This document shows, in pieces, positions 21,583 through 32,330 of a DNA stretch of 64,000 nt. Where the stretch lies: NCBI GenBank assembly GCA_946902985.2, contig OX336400.1:171937043-172001042 (forward strand), written 5' to 3'. A program made the position numbers and the translations under genes. The notes under the pieces were generated by a model. It did not search any database and was not told the origin of the DNA. It saw only the letters and a list, made by a program, of their open reading frames with translations. The DNA is from Meconema thalassinum. Taxonomy: Eukaryota > Arthropoda > Insecta > Orthoptera > Tettigoniidae. Position 1 is the first letter of the stretch. Each line of letters begins with the position of its first letter.

Positions 21583-21860
21583 CCTCCCAGGGGCTCACAT
21601 CTAGTGGGACGTGGGTTAGCGACCACGGGACCACAGCTGAGTCCAGCATTGCTTCCACTTGCTTGTGCCGGGCTCCTCTCCGTCTTCTTTCCTGTCGACC
21701 TCTCTTCGTCAACTCTTGTTCTCTTTCGACCCCGACGGTATTAGGGTATCCGAGGCCTAGGGAGTCTCTTCCTTTCTCGCCTTAATTGTCCCTTCTCTCA
21801 TCTTTCCTGATACCTCATTCTTCTGGGGATCAGCCTTCTTTATATTTTCATTATATTTCC
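21583..21860 (+). mobile_element. Retroposon R, left-monomer fragment
   Basis: CCCAGGGGCTCACATCTAGT through CCGACGGTATTAGGGTATCC and GATACCTCATTCTTC matches the left unit of the full copies. The right unit and tail are absent. Confidence 0.7.
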
Positions 21861-22167
21861 TTCTCTCTTTCAGATTTAAATTCTGGTAAGACTACACAAC
21901 TCAATAAATACCTAATGTCAAGATTCCTGAAGGAATACGAAACACCTCAGTTGTTGAATTCGTAAACCACGTAATATACTGTAAATACAGTAGTTCATAC
22001 AATTTTTTTGAAATATATCCGTGCCATACAGCTTTTTATAATGTTTTTAAAATCCAAGATACTTCTTCCGTGGAATTGACAGTAGTTCGAGTAATCATGT
22101 CACTCATGTACTTGTTTCAATAATAGATCATATCATAATTCACATAAGAATATAGTCCTTTTTTGAA

Positions 22168-22228
22168 GTACTATAATTTGTTTTTTTTCTTCAATGGATT
22201 TATTATAACATTAGGTAGGTTATTTATT
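22168..22228 (+). repeat. Left flanking direct repeat of HINE-A copy 3
   Basis: GTACTATAATTTG, then TTCTTCAATGGATTTAT, then TTAGGTAGGTTATTTATT. It is repeated with few changes at 23637-23698. Confidence 0.8.
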
Positions 22229-23633
22229 AGCCTACTTTTCACATTTTGCAAAAATGCGGAAAAAGTAGACTTATGAGATCGGGCAAATGTGTGTCTGTCT
22301 GTCTGTCTGTCTGTCTGGCTGTGTGTGTGTCCCCCCTATCAACTCCTAAACGGCTGGAGCAATCGAAACAAAATTTGGTAGGAGTAAAGAGCTATACCTG
22401 AATATCTCACGGCCATATTTGAAAATGATGTCAGTGCTACCAACTGCTAAAAAATCGCAATTGAAATTTGAGCTCCATGTTGGATATCTTGGAAGGTATG
22501 AATGGGAGCTATTTCAAAATTGGCACACGTATAGATAATAATATTTCAGTTTAATTTCCAGGAGACCATACATGGCAGTGTTGCCAAAATGAGTATAAGC
22601 CTGCTGATAGGTCCAATTTTAAAATGCATATAACTTCTACACTATCAATTGGAATTCAACCAAATTTCGTATGTTGTATGTGTACATAACCAGATATGAC
22701 TGAGCGTATTCTTAAGACCCTCCAGGGCTGCCAACTGTTAATAAACGCTCTCAATGTTTTTTATCCAAATACCCATATATCAGAAAGTATGCAAGCCGAC
22801 AGCTTTAAACTATGCACACGTATAGTACCTGACATTCTATATTAATGTGGAGTAACTTATATACGTCAGTGCTACCAACATGATTCTAAGTCTGCTGAGA
22901 TGTCCAACATTAAATACATGTAGCTTCTATACTATCATTTGGATTTCAACCAAATTTCGTGTGTGATATGTGTACCATAACAGATATGACTATGCCGATT
23001 CTTAAGGGTAACCAGGGCTGCCAACTGTTAATAAATGCTGTCTCTATTTTTGTTACCCTAATATCAATATATCAGAAAGTATGCAAGCCAATACGTTGCA
23101 CACGTATAGTGCCTGGCATTCTAGATTAATTTGGTGTAACTAATATTGGCCTACGCCAGTGCTGCCAACATGATTCTAAGCCTGCTGAGACGTCCAATTT
23201 TAAAATGCATATAACTTCTGTACTAATTAATGGATTTCATTCAAAATTGACACAACAATAGATCAGATTATTTCAGATTATTTCTGAGCAATACATGTAT
23301 GTCATTGTTGCCAACATGATTTTACGCGCGCTGTTAGATCCAATGTTTAACTGCATGTAACGTCCATGCTATCCATTGGACTTCAACCAAATTTTGTATT
23401 CCGTACTTCCAGAAATGGAACTATGAATATCTTTGGTCATCAGGGCTGCCAACTGTAGTGCTCTATTAGGCTACATTATGTCAGCTATACAGTATTTCGA
23501 ATTAATTAGAAATTTCGATATTATCAATTTAATTTCGTCATTATTCGAGATAGGTCCATATAGATTAATCATTGGCATGAATCTTACATTTTAAGAAAAG
23601 TAGGCTCTTTAGTTCGTCACGGAACTTCTTGTT
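22226..23633 (+). mobile_element. HINE-A copy 3
   Basis: Complete: AGCCTACTTTTC at 22229, CTGT tract, CTCCTAAACGGCTGGAGC, internal repeat units about 290-300 bp apart that share TGATTCTAAGCCTGCTGA, and the end AAAAGTAGGCTCTTTAGTTC plus the 3' hairpin. It is non-coding. Unlike other copies it lies between 61-62-bp direct repeats. Confidence 0.8.
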
Positions 23634-23636
23634 AAC

Positions 23637-23698
23637 GTACTATAATTTGTTTCTTTTTCTTCAATGGATTTAATAATACATTAGGTAGGTTATTTATT
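23637..23698 (+). repeat. Right flanking direct repeat of HINE-A copy 3
   Basis: The counterpart of 22168-22228, differing by a few substitutions and one indel, and continuing into unique sequence. Confidence 0.8.
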
Positions 23699-23924
23699 TA
23701 ATTATTGTATTCTAATTTGCATTATTCATCTTGTATAAAATGTTTGCTAATCGATTTGTTTAATATTAAGTGTATTCTATATTTTGTTTTGTTAGTTATT
23801 AAGCTAGTTTTAGTTTCTTATTGCGAAATTTCAGGCCAGAACATTGTATACGCTACAAAAAGGGGCTCTTTAGCCTCAGTGGCATTTCTTTATGAATACA
23901 TTCAAATTCAGATTCAATCTAAGT

Positions 23925-24290
23925 TGCATTTTGTAAGTATTTTTAACCTAAACCACATTTTGCAAGTATTCTCAATCTAAATTACAATTTGCAGGGTGGG
24001 CATTTTGTACGTATTTTGATTCTCAATTGCATTTTGTGAGTATTTTGATCTCAATTACATGTTGTAAGTATTTTCAATCTGAATTGCATTTTGTAAGTAT
24101 TGTCAATCCAAATTGCATTTTGTAAGTATTTTGAATCTAAATTGCACTTTGTAAGTATTTTGAATCTAAATTACACTTTGTAAGTTGTTTTTACTCTAAC
24201 CTGCATTTTGTGCGTATTTTCCATCTGAATTCCATTTTGTCAGTATTCCCATTTTGTGTGTATTTTCAATCTTTTGTCAGTATTTCCAAT
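23925..24290 (+). repeat. Minisatellite, period about 30 bp, about 12 units
   Basis: Units of the form TTTTGTAAGTATTTTCAATC, then TAAATTGCA, repeat with drift. The central copies (24060-24190) are most regular. Each unit carries GTAAGT. Confidence 0.85.
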
Positions 24291-24299
24291 CTCCGTTAG

Positions 24300-24412
24300 T
24301 TTCCATTATGGTTTCCATCTCATTGTCATTTTCGCTATCACCCAGACCATTAGGGGCCGATAACCTAGATGTTAGGCCCCTTGAAACAGCAATTATCATC
24401 ATCATCATCATC
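24300..24412 (+). mobile_element. Retroposon R, 3' tail fragment
   Basis: TTTCGCTATCACCCAGACCA, then TTAGGGGCCGATAACCTAGA, then (ATC)n. It directly follows the minisatellite. Confidence 0.7.
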
Positions 24413-24530
24413 ATAATCGTGAAGTGTCTCAAAATAATTAACATTAATAACCGAATCTAATTTCCGTATTGCGATGTTCTTTCGTGTGAGAAAAGCTATT
24501 ACTCCGCCTCTCTTATTATAATACGATATT

Positions 24531-26071
24531 TTTAGCCTACTTTTCACATTTTGCAAAAATGAAGAAAAAGTAGTCTTATGAGATCGATCTGGGAAAATGT
24601 GTGTCTGTCTGTCTGTCCTTCTGTCTGTCTGTCTGTCTGGCTGTGTGTGTGTGTGTGTCCCCCTATCAACTCCTAAACGGCTGCAGCAATCAAAACCAAA
24701 TTTAGTATGAGTACAGACGTGCACCGGAATAGCTCACGTCCATATTTGAAAATGATGTCAGTGCTACCAACTGCTGAAAAAACGCACTAGAAATTTGAGC
24801 TCCATGTTGGATATCCTGCAAGGTATGCATGGGAGCTATTCCAAAATTGGCACACATGTAGATAATACTATTTCAGTTTAATTTCCAGGAGGCCAACCAT
24901 GACAGTGTTGCCAAAATAATTTTAAGCTTTCTGATAGGTCCAATGTTTAAATGCATATAACTTCTACACTATTAATTGGATTTCAACCAAATTTTGTATG
25001 TAATATCTGTACGTAAACAGGTATGACTGAGCGTATTCTTAAGAGCCACCAGGGCTGCCAACTGTTAATAATTACTCTCTCTATTTTTTATCCAAATACC
25101 AATATATCAGAAAGTATGCAAGCCAACAGCTTTAAACTATGCACACGTATATTCTGACATTTTAGATTAATTTGGAGTAACTTATATACGTCAGTTCTAC
25201 CAACTTGATTATAAGCCTGCTGATAGTACCAATTTTTAAATAGCCTACATGTAACTTCTATACTATCAGTTGGATTTCAACCAAATTTCGTATGTGGTAT
25301 GTGTACCATAACAGATATGACTCTAAGTATTGTTAAGAGCAATCAGGGCTGCCAACTGTTAATAAATGCTGTCTATAATATTTTTACCTAATATCAATAT
25401 ATCAGAAAGTATGCAAGCCAACAGATCTATACTTTGCACACGTATAGCACCTGACATTCTAGATTAATTTGGAGTAATTAATACAAGGCGGTGCTACCAA
25501 CATGATTCTATGCCTGCTGATATGGGCAATTTTAAAATACATGTAACTTCTATATGGCAAACCCATCGTACAAATAGCCTAAATATGATAGTGTGTGTGT
25601 CGAGGCCTTGGATGGAGGTCCTTGATTCACGTCCCGACCCAGACCACTGGAACCGGGAAATGAAAAAGAAGATGTAACTTCTATACTAACAAATGGATTT
25701 CATCCAAAATTGGCACAACAAGATATCATAATAATTCAGATTATTTCTGACCAGCACACGCATGATATTGTTGGCAACATGCTTTTACGCGTGCTGATAG
25801 ATCCAGTGTCTAACTGCATGTAACGTCCATTGGACTTCAACCAAATTTTGTATTCTGTACCTTAAGATGTGGAACTATGAATATATTCAGTCACCAGGGC
25901 TGCCAACTGTAGTGCTCTATTAGGCTACATTATACCAGGTATATTTTGAACTAATTAGATATTTCGATATTACCAACTTAATTTCGTCATTATTCTAGAT
26001 AGGTTCATATACTGTAGAATAATCATTGGCATGAAAAGTAGGCTGTATAGTTCTTCACGGAACTTCTTGTT
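24531..26071 (+). mobile_element. HINE-A copy 4
   Basis: Complete ends: TTAGCCTACTTTTC at 24532 and the hairpin then CTTCTTGTT at 26071. The CTGT tract is at 24603-24640. A 117-bp foreign segment sits at 25555-25671. Confidence 0.8.
25555..25671. mobile_element. 117-bp insertion with 14-bp target duplication
   Basis: ATGTAACTTCTATA occurs at 25541-25554 and 25672-25685, and other HINE-A copies lack the segment. It contains GGTCCTTGATTCACGTCCC and GGAACCGGGAAATGAAAAAG. Size, the purine-rich end and the duplication point to a truncated SINE, but no family member was recognised. Confidence 0.6.
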
Positions 26072-26120
26072 TAATATTGGAGTTAAACACAATGTGTACA
26101 GTATTATTACATAAAAGATA

Positions 26121-26588
26121 TCATTGACACTCGTCCTTTGCATAGTGCGAGATTGGCATTGTTCTTTGTGTACATTCAAATAGGTGATACTGTGTGCAGG
26201 ATTGGTTGCATAGTTCACAGCCGCATTGACTGTCGGCGTTGTGGTAACCTTGCCTGTTGCAGACTTTATGGTGGAAGCCGTGTATTGCTCCTCGGGTGTA
26301 GAGGTGTCGTAGTTTAGAGCCGGCTGATCTCCATTTCTTCTCGTTCTTGGCTGTGGTGCGGTAGAAATCGGGGTCTATTTCTGTTGATTTCAGGGCTCTT
26401 TCTTCCGGGAACTTGATGCATGCTTGTGTTTGAATCAGGGCGTGTTTTAATATTAGGTATTCTATAAATGTCTTTGTTCCCACCAGTTGATTAACTAATC
26501 TGGTTGGGGCGTACTTCGATACGCACAGGGTTTTCTTGAGATATTTGGCTTTGACTCTATCCAGGTCTTTGATGTTTTTGTAGTTCAA
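26121..26588 (-). mobile_element. LINE ORF2 C-terminal fragment with Cys/His cluster
   Basis: The frame reads NYKNIKDLDRVKAKYLKK, then SKYAPTRLVNQLVG, then HHKVCNRQGYH, CGCELCNQ and CTQYHLFEC to a stop at 26121. The C-x-C...C-x2-C...H-x3-C arrangement is the terminal zinc-binding region of a LINE polyprotein. There is no RT catalytic domain. It starts immediately after a HINE-A end. Confidence 0.65.
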
Positions 26589-26913
26589 TACAGTACACGA
26601 TTGAGGATTTAGTTTTGATCAACATCATCACCAATTTCCGTTTTCCAGCTTAGGCTAGGTTGGAGCAAATATGACAATCCTTCACTTTACTCTGCCTGTC
26701 CACCTTCCTTCCTCAACCACTGAACTCCACTCCACACTCACACTGTCCTTCATCAAATCCATCCACCGTACTCTAGGTCTTATTTCAATTGTGTATGATG
26801 CTATTGGGGCGATTTTCAGATTGAACAGTGAAATTGCTGTTTCTAGTGAGAGGCTATGAAGTCTTTTTTTATTTCCATTGTGGCTCTTATTGACGATATA
26901 CAGTATACATATA
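26589..26913. other. Unassigned stretch
   Basis: A 62-codon plus-strand frame (26671-26859) has no recognisable domain or supported splice sites. Confidence 0.35.
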
Positions 26914-27463
26914 CAGAGTGTATCTTAATTATACCGACAAAAAAATCATGGACGCTCTGCGTGTTTTGTAAAAGACGATGCCGCAATCGGATTGGCGGAG
27001 AAAATTTTTCCCTCCGAGAAAATGAGGTTACTTTGTTACTTCCGGGCGCGCGATTCAAATCTACGAACTCGCCGTATTTGCTGAGCCAGGCAGCAAGCCG
27101 CTGGCCACTGCTGTGCTTCAGGCAAGGGAAGGGAGTGTGATAGAAGGAGACAAAGATATGCTGGCGGGCATGCGGCAAGCCGAGGCGATCGAGGAAACTT
27201 GCGCATGCCCGCCAGCATATCTCTGTCACCTTCTATCACACTCCCTTCCCTTGCTTGAAGCACAGCAGTGGCCAGCGGCTTGCTCTCTAGCTCAGCAAAT
27301 ACGGCGAGTTCGTAGATTTGAATCGCGCGCACGGAAGTAACAAAGTAACCTCATTTTCTCGGAGGGAAAAAAATTTCTCCGCCAATCCGATTGCGGCATC
27401 GTCTTTTACATAACGCGCAGAGCGTCCATGATACTTTTGTCGGTATAATTAAGATACACCCTG
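26914..27463. mobile_element. 550-bp near-perfect palindrome (foldback element, family P)
   Basis: Arms 26914-27179 and 27198-27463 are each 266 bp and pair almost throughout around an 18-nt loop. The ends are CAGAGTGTATCTTAATTATA and, reversed, CAGGGTGTATCTTAATTATA, with A/T-rich flanks (ATA/TATA). It encodes no protein beyond chance frames mirrored between the arms. A degraded relative is at 17860-18515, so the family is dispersed. Long terminal inverted repeats place it with foldback or MITE-like DNA elements; the superfamily is unknown. Confidence 0.85.
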
Positions 27464-28002
27464 TATATCTCTTTTAAAAAGTGGATTTTTTAAAATTAGA
27501 TTGTTCTTAAAGTCTAAAACATTTTCCCCTACAAAACATATTATAGCATTCTTTCAACAGTTTCTTCAGGAAAGGTATAAAATAATAGCCAAAATTTGCC
27601 GATAATGAACAAATATTTAGTGAAATTATATTATTTTAAACTAGCAACCTGGTATCTTTAACGGTTTACCCAGCGTACACTCAAAATGCGTATTTGTTTT
27701 CGATTTCAATGAACTACGACCTATATCCGTTTGACGTCTCGGCATGACGGGTTGAAACCACTGACTGGATTATTAATTATATTATCAAGGAGATGCATGT
27801 GCAACGAATTCTTGACAGACTTAATTTAAGAATGGCGAGGTGCATGAAACACAAATCCCCCCTCCATTCAATCTAAACTTGACTGTGTATTCTGCGGAAC
27901 GAAGGCTGAAACTGGGGTTATAGGCTTCCTCGCTAGCTAGCTTCGTAAATTCAAAGCTAGTAATTGAATGGAGATTGTTGAAAGAAATGAAAACGTTACA
28001 AT

Positions 28003-28320
28003 ACTTATAGTGGGCGATGTATTGAAGATAGAGGTATTCTGTCGGGGACTTTTTTGTAGAACATTTCATGCTGAATAGTTCTTACACTCATAGTATATAT
28101 ATATTTTTAACGGTTTACCCAGCGTAAGTTAAAAGGCACACGGCCGGTAGGATTTTTTTCGACTTGATTCACTGAAATCGTTACTGCTCGGCTTCCTTTG
28201 GTCATAAATAAATTATTTTCTACAGAAGCTTTCCTCGAGAAATCCTTTACGGAATGGTGAAACCCGCATCAGAATCCATCCTGTGGTTCTCGAGATTACC
28301 CGGAAAATCCAAGAATCGGG
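28003..28320 (+). repeat. Dispersed repeat Y, copy 1
   Basis: CTTATAGTGGGCGATGTATT, TTTAACGGTTTACCCAGCGT and GGTTCTCGAGATTACCCG match 37818-38134 over the full length. A partial extra copy of the TTTAACGGTTTACCCAGCGT block lies at about 27657. It is probably a non-autonomous transposon of unknown type. Confidence 0.7.
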
Positions 28321-28469
28321 AACTTCGTTTTATATGTGAATCATTTTATAACGGAATATAAAATCATCAACACTTTCAAATTTATGACATGTTATCCGTG
28401 GTTCTTGAGTGAAGTTGAGTAACTCCATTGTAACACGCGACACTCCACGACACTAGCTTGAACTATTTT

Positions 28470-28832
28470 ACACCATCTTCTCTGGATTGCCAATTCGGGT
28501 GATTCTGATGACCTCACTCTCTTCCGTTTTCCTTGCCTGAACACGGCCACGGGAACTGAGCTACTGTTTTGAACCGTCAGGGTTGCAGTAATAGACCCAT
28601 TTCTTCATCACATGTGACAATTCTCCAGATAAATCTATCATCCATGGGGCTACCGATAAGCTGACGACAGATATTCGCTGTACGTTGAGACTGTTCAGGG
28701 TTCAATCCATGAGGTACAGATCTACATGTTCTGAGTGATTTTCCAAGTTTCTTAATCTGGAGATGTATGGTATCTTTTGATGCACCAAGTTCTTCGGGTC
28801 TGTTCGTTATCCCCGCTGATCTGTCCTCAAGA
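28470..28832 (-). pseudogene. mariner-type transposase fragment
   Basis: The minus strand reads ITNRPEELGASKDTIHLQIK, then KLGKSLRTCRSVPHGLNPEQ, then ANICRQL, IWRIVTCDEE and YYCNPDGSKQ in shifting frames. This matches the second helix-turn-helix, the WVPH-L-type linker and the first catalytic-aspartate block (VTGDE) of mariner transposases. The invariant G is replaced by C, and frameshifts and stops follow. It is bounded at 28836 by a SINE. Confidence 0.65.
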
Positions 28833-28835
28833 TTT

Positions 28836-28962
28836 ATTTGTTATTTATTTATCGTATGGCTTTTAGTGCCGGGAGTGTCCGAGGACATGTTCGGCTCGCG
28901 AGAGGCTCTAGCTGCTTCAAATGGACACCCCTAGGGTGAGCTACGAGTTCCGTTCAATTTCA
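28836..28962 (-). mobile_element. SINE family T, 5'-truncated reverse copy
   Basis: The same 3' half as at 19800-19948: TATTTATTTATCGTATGGCT, TAGTGCCGGGAGTGTCCGAG and GGTGAGCTACGAGTTCCG. It cuts into the mariner fragment. Confidence 0.75.
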
Positions 28963-29160
28963 AATACTGCTCGAGTCAAAGCTCTATGAACTTTCGGGGT
29001 TAGGGGAAAGAGCAGGGAAGGGTCGGTCGAGAAGAGAACGATCTGTCAACAGCCCACCGTGATATCTGGTATTCCTTTCTATTCCAATACTGCTTACATT
29101 GGGCCGTTGCTCAAACCACTGTGGTGTTAGGAATGAGTGAGTGAGTCACCGACCAATGTA

Positions 29161-30625
29161 CACACATCAAAAAAAGTTTTGCATCACCTCGGTTCCAAGA
29201 GTTCCGGAACCGTTAAATACAAAGGGAATAGAGATCAACACAAACAACATTTCAGCTCGTTTTATTGCTCATGAGACCCACACATTGCATGTTGTACCAT
29301 CATACAGCTAGACTTTCAGCATTTGTGGTCCAGATTGCAGTACACACCACTACCTCTAATACCCAGTAGCACGTCCTCTTGCATTGATGCATGCCTGTAT
29401 TCGCCGTGGCATACTATCCACAAGTTCATCAAGACACTGTTGGTCCAAATTGTCCCACTCCTCAACGACAATTCGGCGTAAATCTCTCAGAGTGGTTGGT
29501 GGGTCAAGACGTCCATAAACAGCCCTTTTCAACATATCCCAGGCATGTTCGATAGGGTTCATGTCTGGCGAACATGCTGGCCACTGTAGTCGAGCGATGT
29601 CGATATCTTGAAGGAACGCATTCACAAGATGTGCACGATGAGGTCGAGAATTGTCGTCCATGAAGACAAATGCCTCTCCAATATTCTGCCGATATGGTTG
29701 CACTATGGGTCGGAGGATGTCATTCAGGTATCGTAAAGCCGTTTCGGAGCCTTCCATGACCACCAGTGGCGTACGTCGGCCCCACATAATGCCACCCCAA
29801 AACATCAGGGAACCACCACCTTGCTGCACTCGCTGGACAGTGTGTCTAAGACGTTCAGCCTGACCAGGGTGCCTCCAAACACGTCTCCGACGATTGTCTG
29901 GTTGAAGGCATATGCGACACTCATCGGTGAAGAGAACGTGATGCCAATTCCGTGGGGTCCATTCAGCATGTTGTTGGGCCCATCTGTACCGCGCTGCATG
30001 GTGTCGGGGTTGCAAAGCTGGACCTCGCCATGGACGTCGGGAGTGAAGTTGCGCATCATGCAGCCTATTGCGCACAGTTTGAGTTGAAACACGACGTCCT
30101 GTGGCTGAACGAAACGCATTATTCAACATGGTGGCATTGCTGTCAGGGTTCCTCCGAGCGGCAATCCGTAAGTAGCGGTCATCCACTACAGTAGTAGCCC
30201 TTGGGCGGCCTGAGCGAGGCCTGTCATCGACAGTTCCTGTATCTCTGTACCTCCTCCATGTCCGAACAACATCGCTTTGGTTCACTCTGAGACGCCTGGA
30301 AACTTCCCTTGTTGAGAGCCCTTCTTGACACAAAGTAACAATGCGGACGCGATCGAACTGCGGTATTGACCTTCTAGGCATGGTAGAACTACAGACAACA
30401 TGAGCAGCGTACCTTCGTCCTGGTGGAATGACTGGAACTGATCGGCTGTCGTATCCCCTCCGTCTAATAGGCCCTGCTCATGCATGGTTGTTTACATCTT
30501 TGAGCAGTTTTAGTGACATCTATGAACAGTCAAAGGGACTGTATCTTGGATACAATATACACAGTCAACGTCTATATGCCGGAGATCTGGGAACCGAGGT
30601 GATGCAAAACTTTTTTTGATGTGTG
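29161..30625 (-). mobile_element. Complete Tc1-like transposon with identical 36-bp TIRs
   Basis: TA lies at 29159-29160 and 30626-30627. The termini begin CACACATCAAAAAAAGTTTT and are identical for 36 bp, then similar for about 10 more. The 1465-bp body carries one full transposase gene on the minus strand. Identical termini and an unbroken gene mark a young insertion, possibly still mobile. Confidence 0.95.
29356..30381 (-). CDS. Tc1-like DD34E transposase, full length, 341 residues
   Basis: It starts MPRRSIPQFDRVRIVTLCQE, a helix-turn-helix DNA-binding region, with a second one at about residues 60-110 and a GRPR linker (58-61). The catalytic triad is in place: D153 (LFTDECRI), D243 (FMDDNSRPHRA) and E278 (SPDMNPIEHAWD). 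The 34 residues between the last two give DD34E. The length is normal for the family. No stop or frameshift occurs. The enzyme would bind the 36-bp TIRs in the nucleus and cut and paste at TA. Expression cannot be judged from sequence. Confidence 0.95.
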   Translation of the reverse strand: MPRRSIPQFDRVRIVTLCQEGLSTREVSRRLRVNQSDVVRTWRRYRDTGTVDDRPRSGRPRATTVVDDRYLRIAARRNPDSNATMLNNAFRSATGRRVSTQTVRNRLHDAQLHSRRPWRGPALQPRHHAARYRWAQQHAEWTPRNWHHVLFTDECRICLQPDNRRRRVWRHPGQAERLRHTVQRVQQGGGSLMFWGGIMWGRRTPLVVMEGSETALRYLNDILRPIVQPYRQNIGEAFVFMDDNSRPHRAHLVNAFLQDIDIARLQWPACSPDMNPIEHAWDMLKRAVYGRLDPPTTLRDLRRIVVEEWDNLDQQCLDELVDSMPRRIQACINARGRATGY

Positions 30626-30738
30626 TATTTGGTTCTGTACTATGCACGGACCGAGGAACCTCATCACTCGTCAACACCACTACTCATAGTCCGCGATGCA
30701 CATTCCTCTCAGGTTCATAAAGCTTAGACCCGAGCAGT

Positions 30739-30792
30739 AGTTCCAACTCTCGCTACGAGATGTCAATGAAACCTAGTGGTGATCGTTGCAAC
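30739..30792. repeat. Short inverted-repeat element (family G), copy 2
   Basis: AGTTCCAACTCTCGCTACGA, GATGTCAATGAAACCTAGTG and GTGATCGTTGCAACT. It matches 19952-20004, with one base lost from the right arm's pairing. Confidence 0.5.
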
Positions 30793-30844
30793 TTTGATAG
30801 AGCGTTCCATCGAAATCTAACCTAGAAATTTAGAAATTTAGTTT

Positions 30845-31032
30845 AGTCTGTAGAAGGATCTTATACATGCCATAAATCTATGACATGGGACCGCCGGCTT
30901 TACTTCCCCTCCGAAGGGAGTCATACTGAAGGATATTAACGCTCTTAAAAAAAACGACGACTTTGACCGGGTTTGAACCCGCTATCTTGGGCACAGCTGT
31001 TCAGTATGCTACCAACTACACCGCGAAGCCGC
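30845..31032 (-). mobile_element. tRNA-derived SINE (family D), reverse copy
   Basis: On the minus strand a tRNA-like head (CGCGGTGTAGTTGGTAGCAT, box B GGGTTCAAACCC) is followed by AAGAGCGTTAATATCC and a tail with CCCATGTCATAGATTTATGG. Related copies are at 32046-32158 and 32175-32326. Confidence 0.7.
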
Positions 31033-31341
31033 TTGTCCTCAAGAGCTACTGTGTAACACCCATTTTCATCCACGGAAGTTGACACAGAATCTCTTATCTG
31101 GTGGCGATAATCCAAACCCCTCAGAACGGGGAAACAAGGCAAATTAATAACAACATCCCACGTCCTGTTTAAAGACCAACGCACCCACAGGCTTTCACAA
31201 ATAAGAGTGCCTACAAGAGCTGTCTGTAGCAAAGTTCTGTGCACCCACCAGGGAAGGTAACACCATATGTTGCTCACATGCATATTTGTTTTGATTTTGT
31301 TTGCTTGTTTGTTTGTTTGATTGATTGATTGTATATTTACT

Positions 31342-31705
31342 TATTTCTTCTTCTTCTTCTTCGTCTTATTCTTCTTCTTCTTTCGATTCGGCCATCCAAG
31401 GACCACGTCATTTCAACTGCTTCTTTCGAATTAGTTCTCGATGCTGTTCTTTCCTTTCTGCAGTCCACTTCTTGCCTGTTGGAAGCTTAGGCTTTTCTTG
31501 GAAACATCGGTGTGCTGTTAGTTTTTGTTTAAGGGGGTCACGTTCCCAAATATCGTTGCTTGTAATTCCCACTTCTTGCAAATCTTTGTCCACCTCAGTG
31601 AACCAAGCTCCCTTGGTTTTCTTTTTGAGGAAGTAGGTGAAAATTCTGTGAATCTCGCTGTGTTAATTCTTGTTATATGACATTAGAAAGTTATTCTTCA
31701 CTTCC
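31342..31705 (-). mobile_element. LINE 3' end with (AAG)n tail
   Basis: The minus strand encodes WFTEVDKDLQEVGITSNDIW, then KLPTGKKWTAERKEQHRELI, to a stop at 31408. This is the same C-terminal block as in the LINE at 13417-14473. Then TGACGTGGTCCTTGGATGG, a typical 3' end, and (AAG)n (31342-31392 on the plus strand as TTC repeats). Confidence 0.7.
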
Positions 31706-31734
31706 TCATTGTGTCAGTTATTTTTTAATTTATT

Positions 31735-31835
31735 TTATGGTTGGTTGGTTCTTAAGTTTAGGGGCTGCGACAACGCGGTCATGCAGCCCCGTGTACTTTG
31801 GGTGTGTGTAGAATCTATCTGATAAACGGTGTTAA
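31735..31835 (+). repeat. Repeat with GGGGCTG...CAGCCCC hairpin, distant relative of Q
   Basis: GGGGCTG (31762) pairs with CAGCCCC (31784), with GGTCATGCAGCCCCGTG between and after. Q copies carry GGGCTT...GGTCATCAGCCCCGTG in the same arrangement. It is non-coding. Confidence 0.45.
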
Positions 31836-32045
31836 TTGTGATGGCTGTATTAGTGTGTGTTATCTGTTTTTTAATTCAAGTAAGGACTGCACTTTTGCAT
31901 TTTTCGCCAAACCCCACTGTCAATGACTACTAGTTCAGAGCTTAGCTACCAGACGCCACCGCAGTCGGCTCTTGGCAACAAACGTAGCAACCTAAGAGCA
32001 TTGTTTAGATTCTTAACCTATACAATTTTGCTTCACAGAGGTGTA

Positions 32046-32158
32046 ATTAGTGGAAGGTTCTTTAACATGCCATAAATCTATGACATGGGACCGCCAGCTT
32101 TACTTCCCCACCGAAGGAAGGCATACTGAGGGATTTTTAACGCGCTCTTGGGCATACA
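32046..32158 (-). mobile_element. SINE family D, headless reverse copy
   Basis: TAACATGCCATAAATCTATG, ACATGGGACCGCCAGCTTTA and TTTTTAACGCGCTCTTGGGC match the 3' part of the copy at 30845-31032. Confidence 0.65.
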
Positions 32159-32174
32159 AGATTTTATTTTTGTT

Positions 32175-32326
32175 GCGGCTTCGGTGGCGTAGTCGGTAGT
32201 ATGCTGAACTGCTATGCCCAAAATCGTGGGTTCAAACCTGGCCGAAGTCGTCGGATTTTAAGAGCATTCAAATCCTTCGGAAGTAAAGTCGACATTTAAA
32301 AGAACCTACCACTGCAATTGGTAGTG
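32175..32326 (+). mobile_element. SINE family D, forward copy with tRNA-like head
   Basis: Box A region TTCGGTGGCGTAGTCGGTAG, box B GGGTTCAAACC, then GAAGTCGTCGGATTTTAAGA. It lies head-to-head with the reverse copy just upstream and ends at the mariner terminus. Confidence 0.7.
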
Positions 32327-32330
32327 TGTA

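Noticed and set aside
23925..24290. CRISPR-like array
   Set aside because: Units are contiguous drifting repeats without unique spacers, in a eukaryotic context.
26856..27340. Overlapping open frames on both strands
   Set aside because: They are mirror translations of the palindrome arms.
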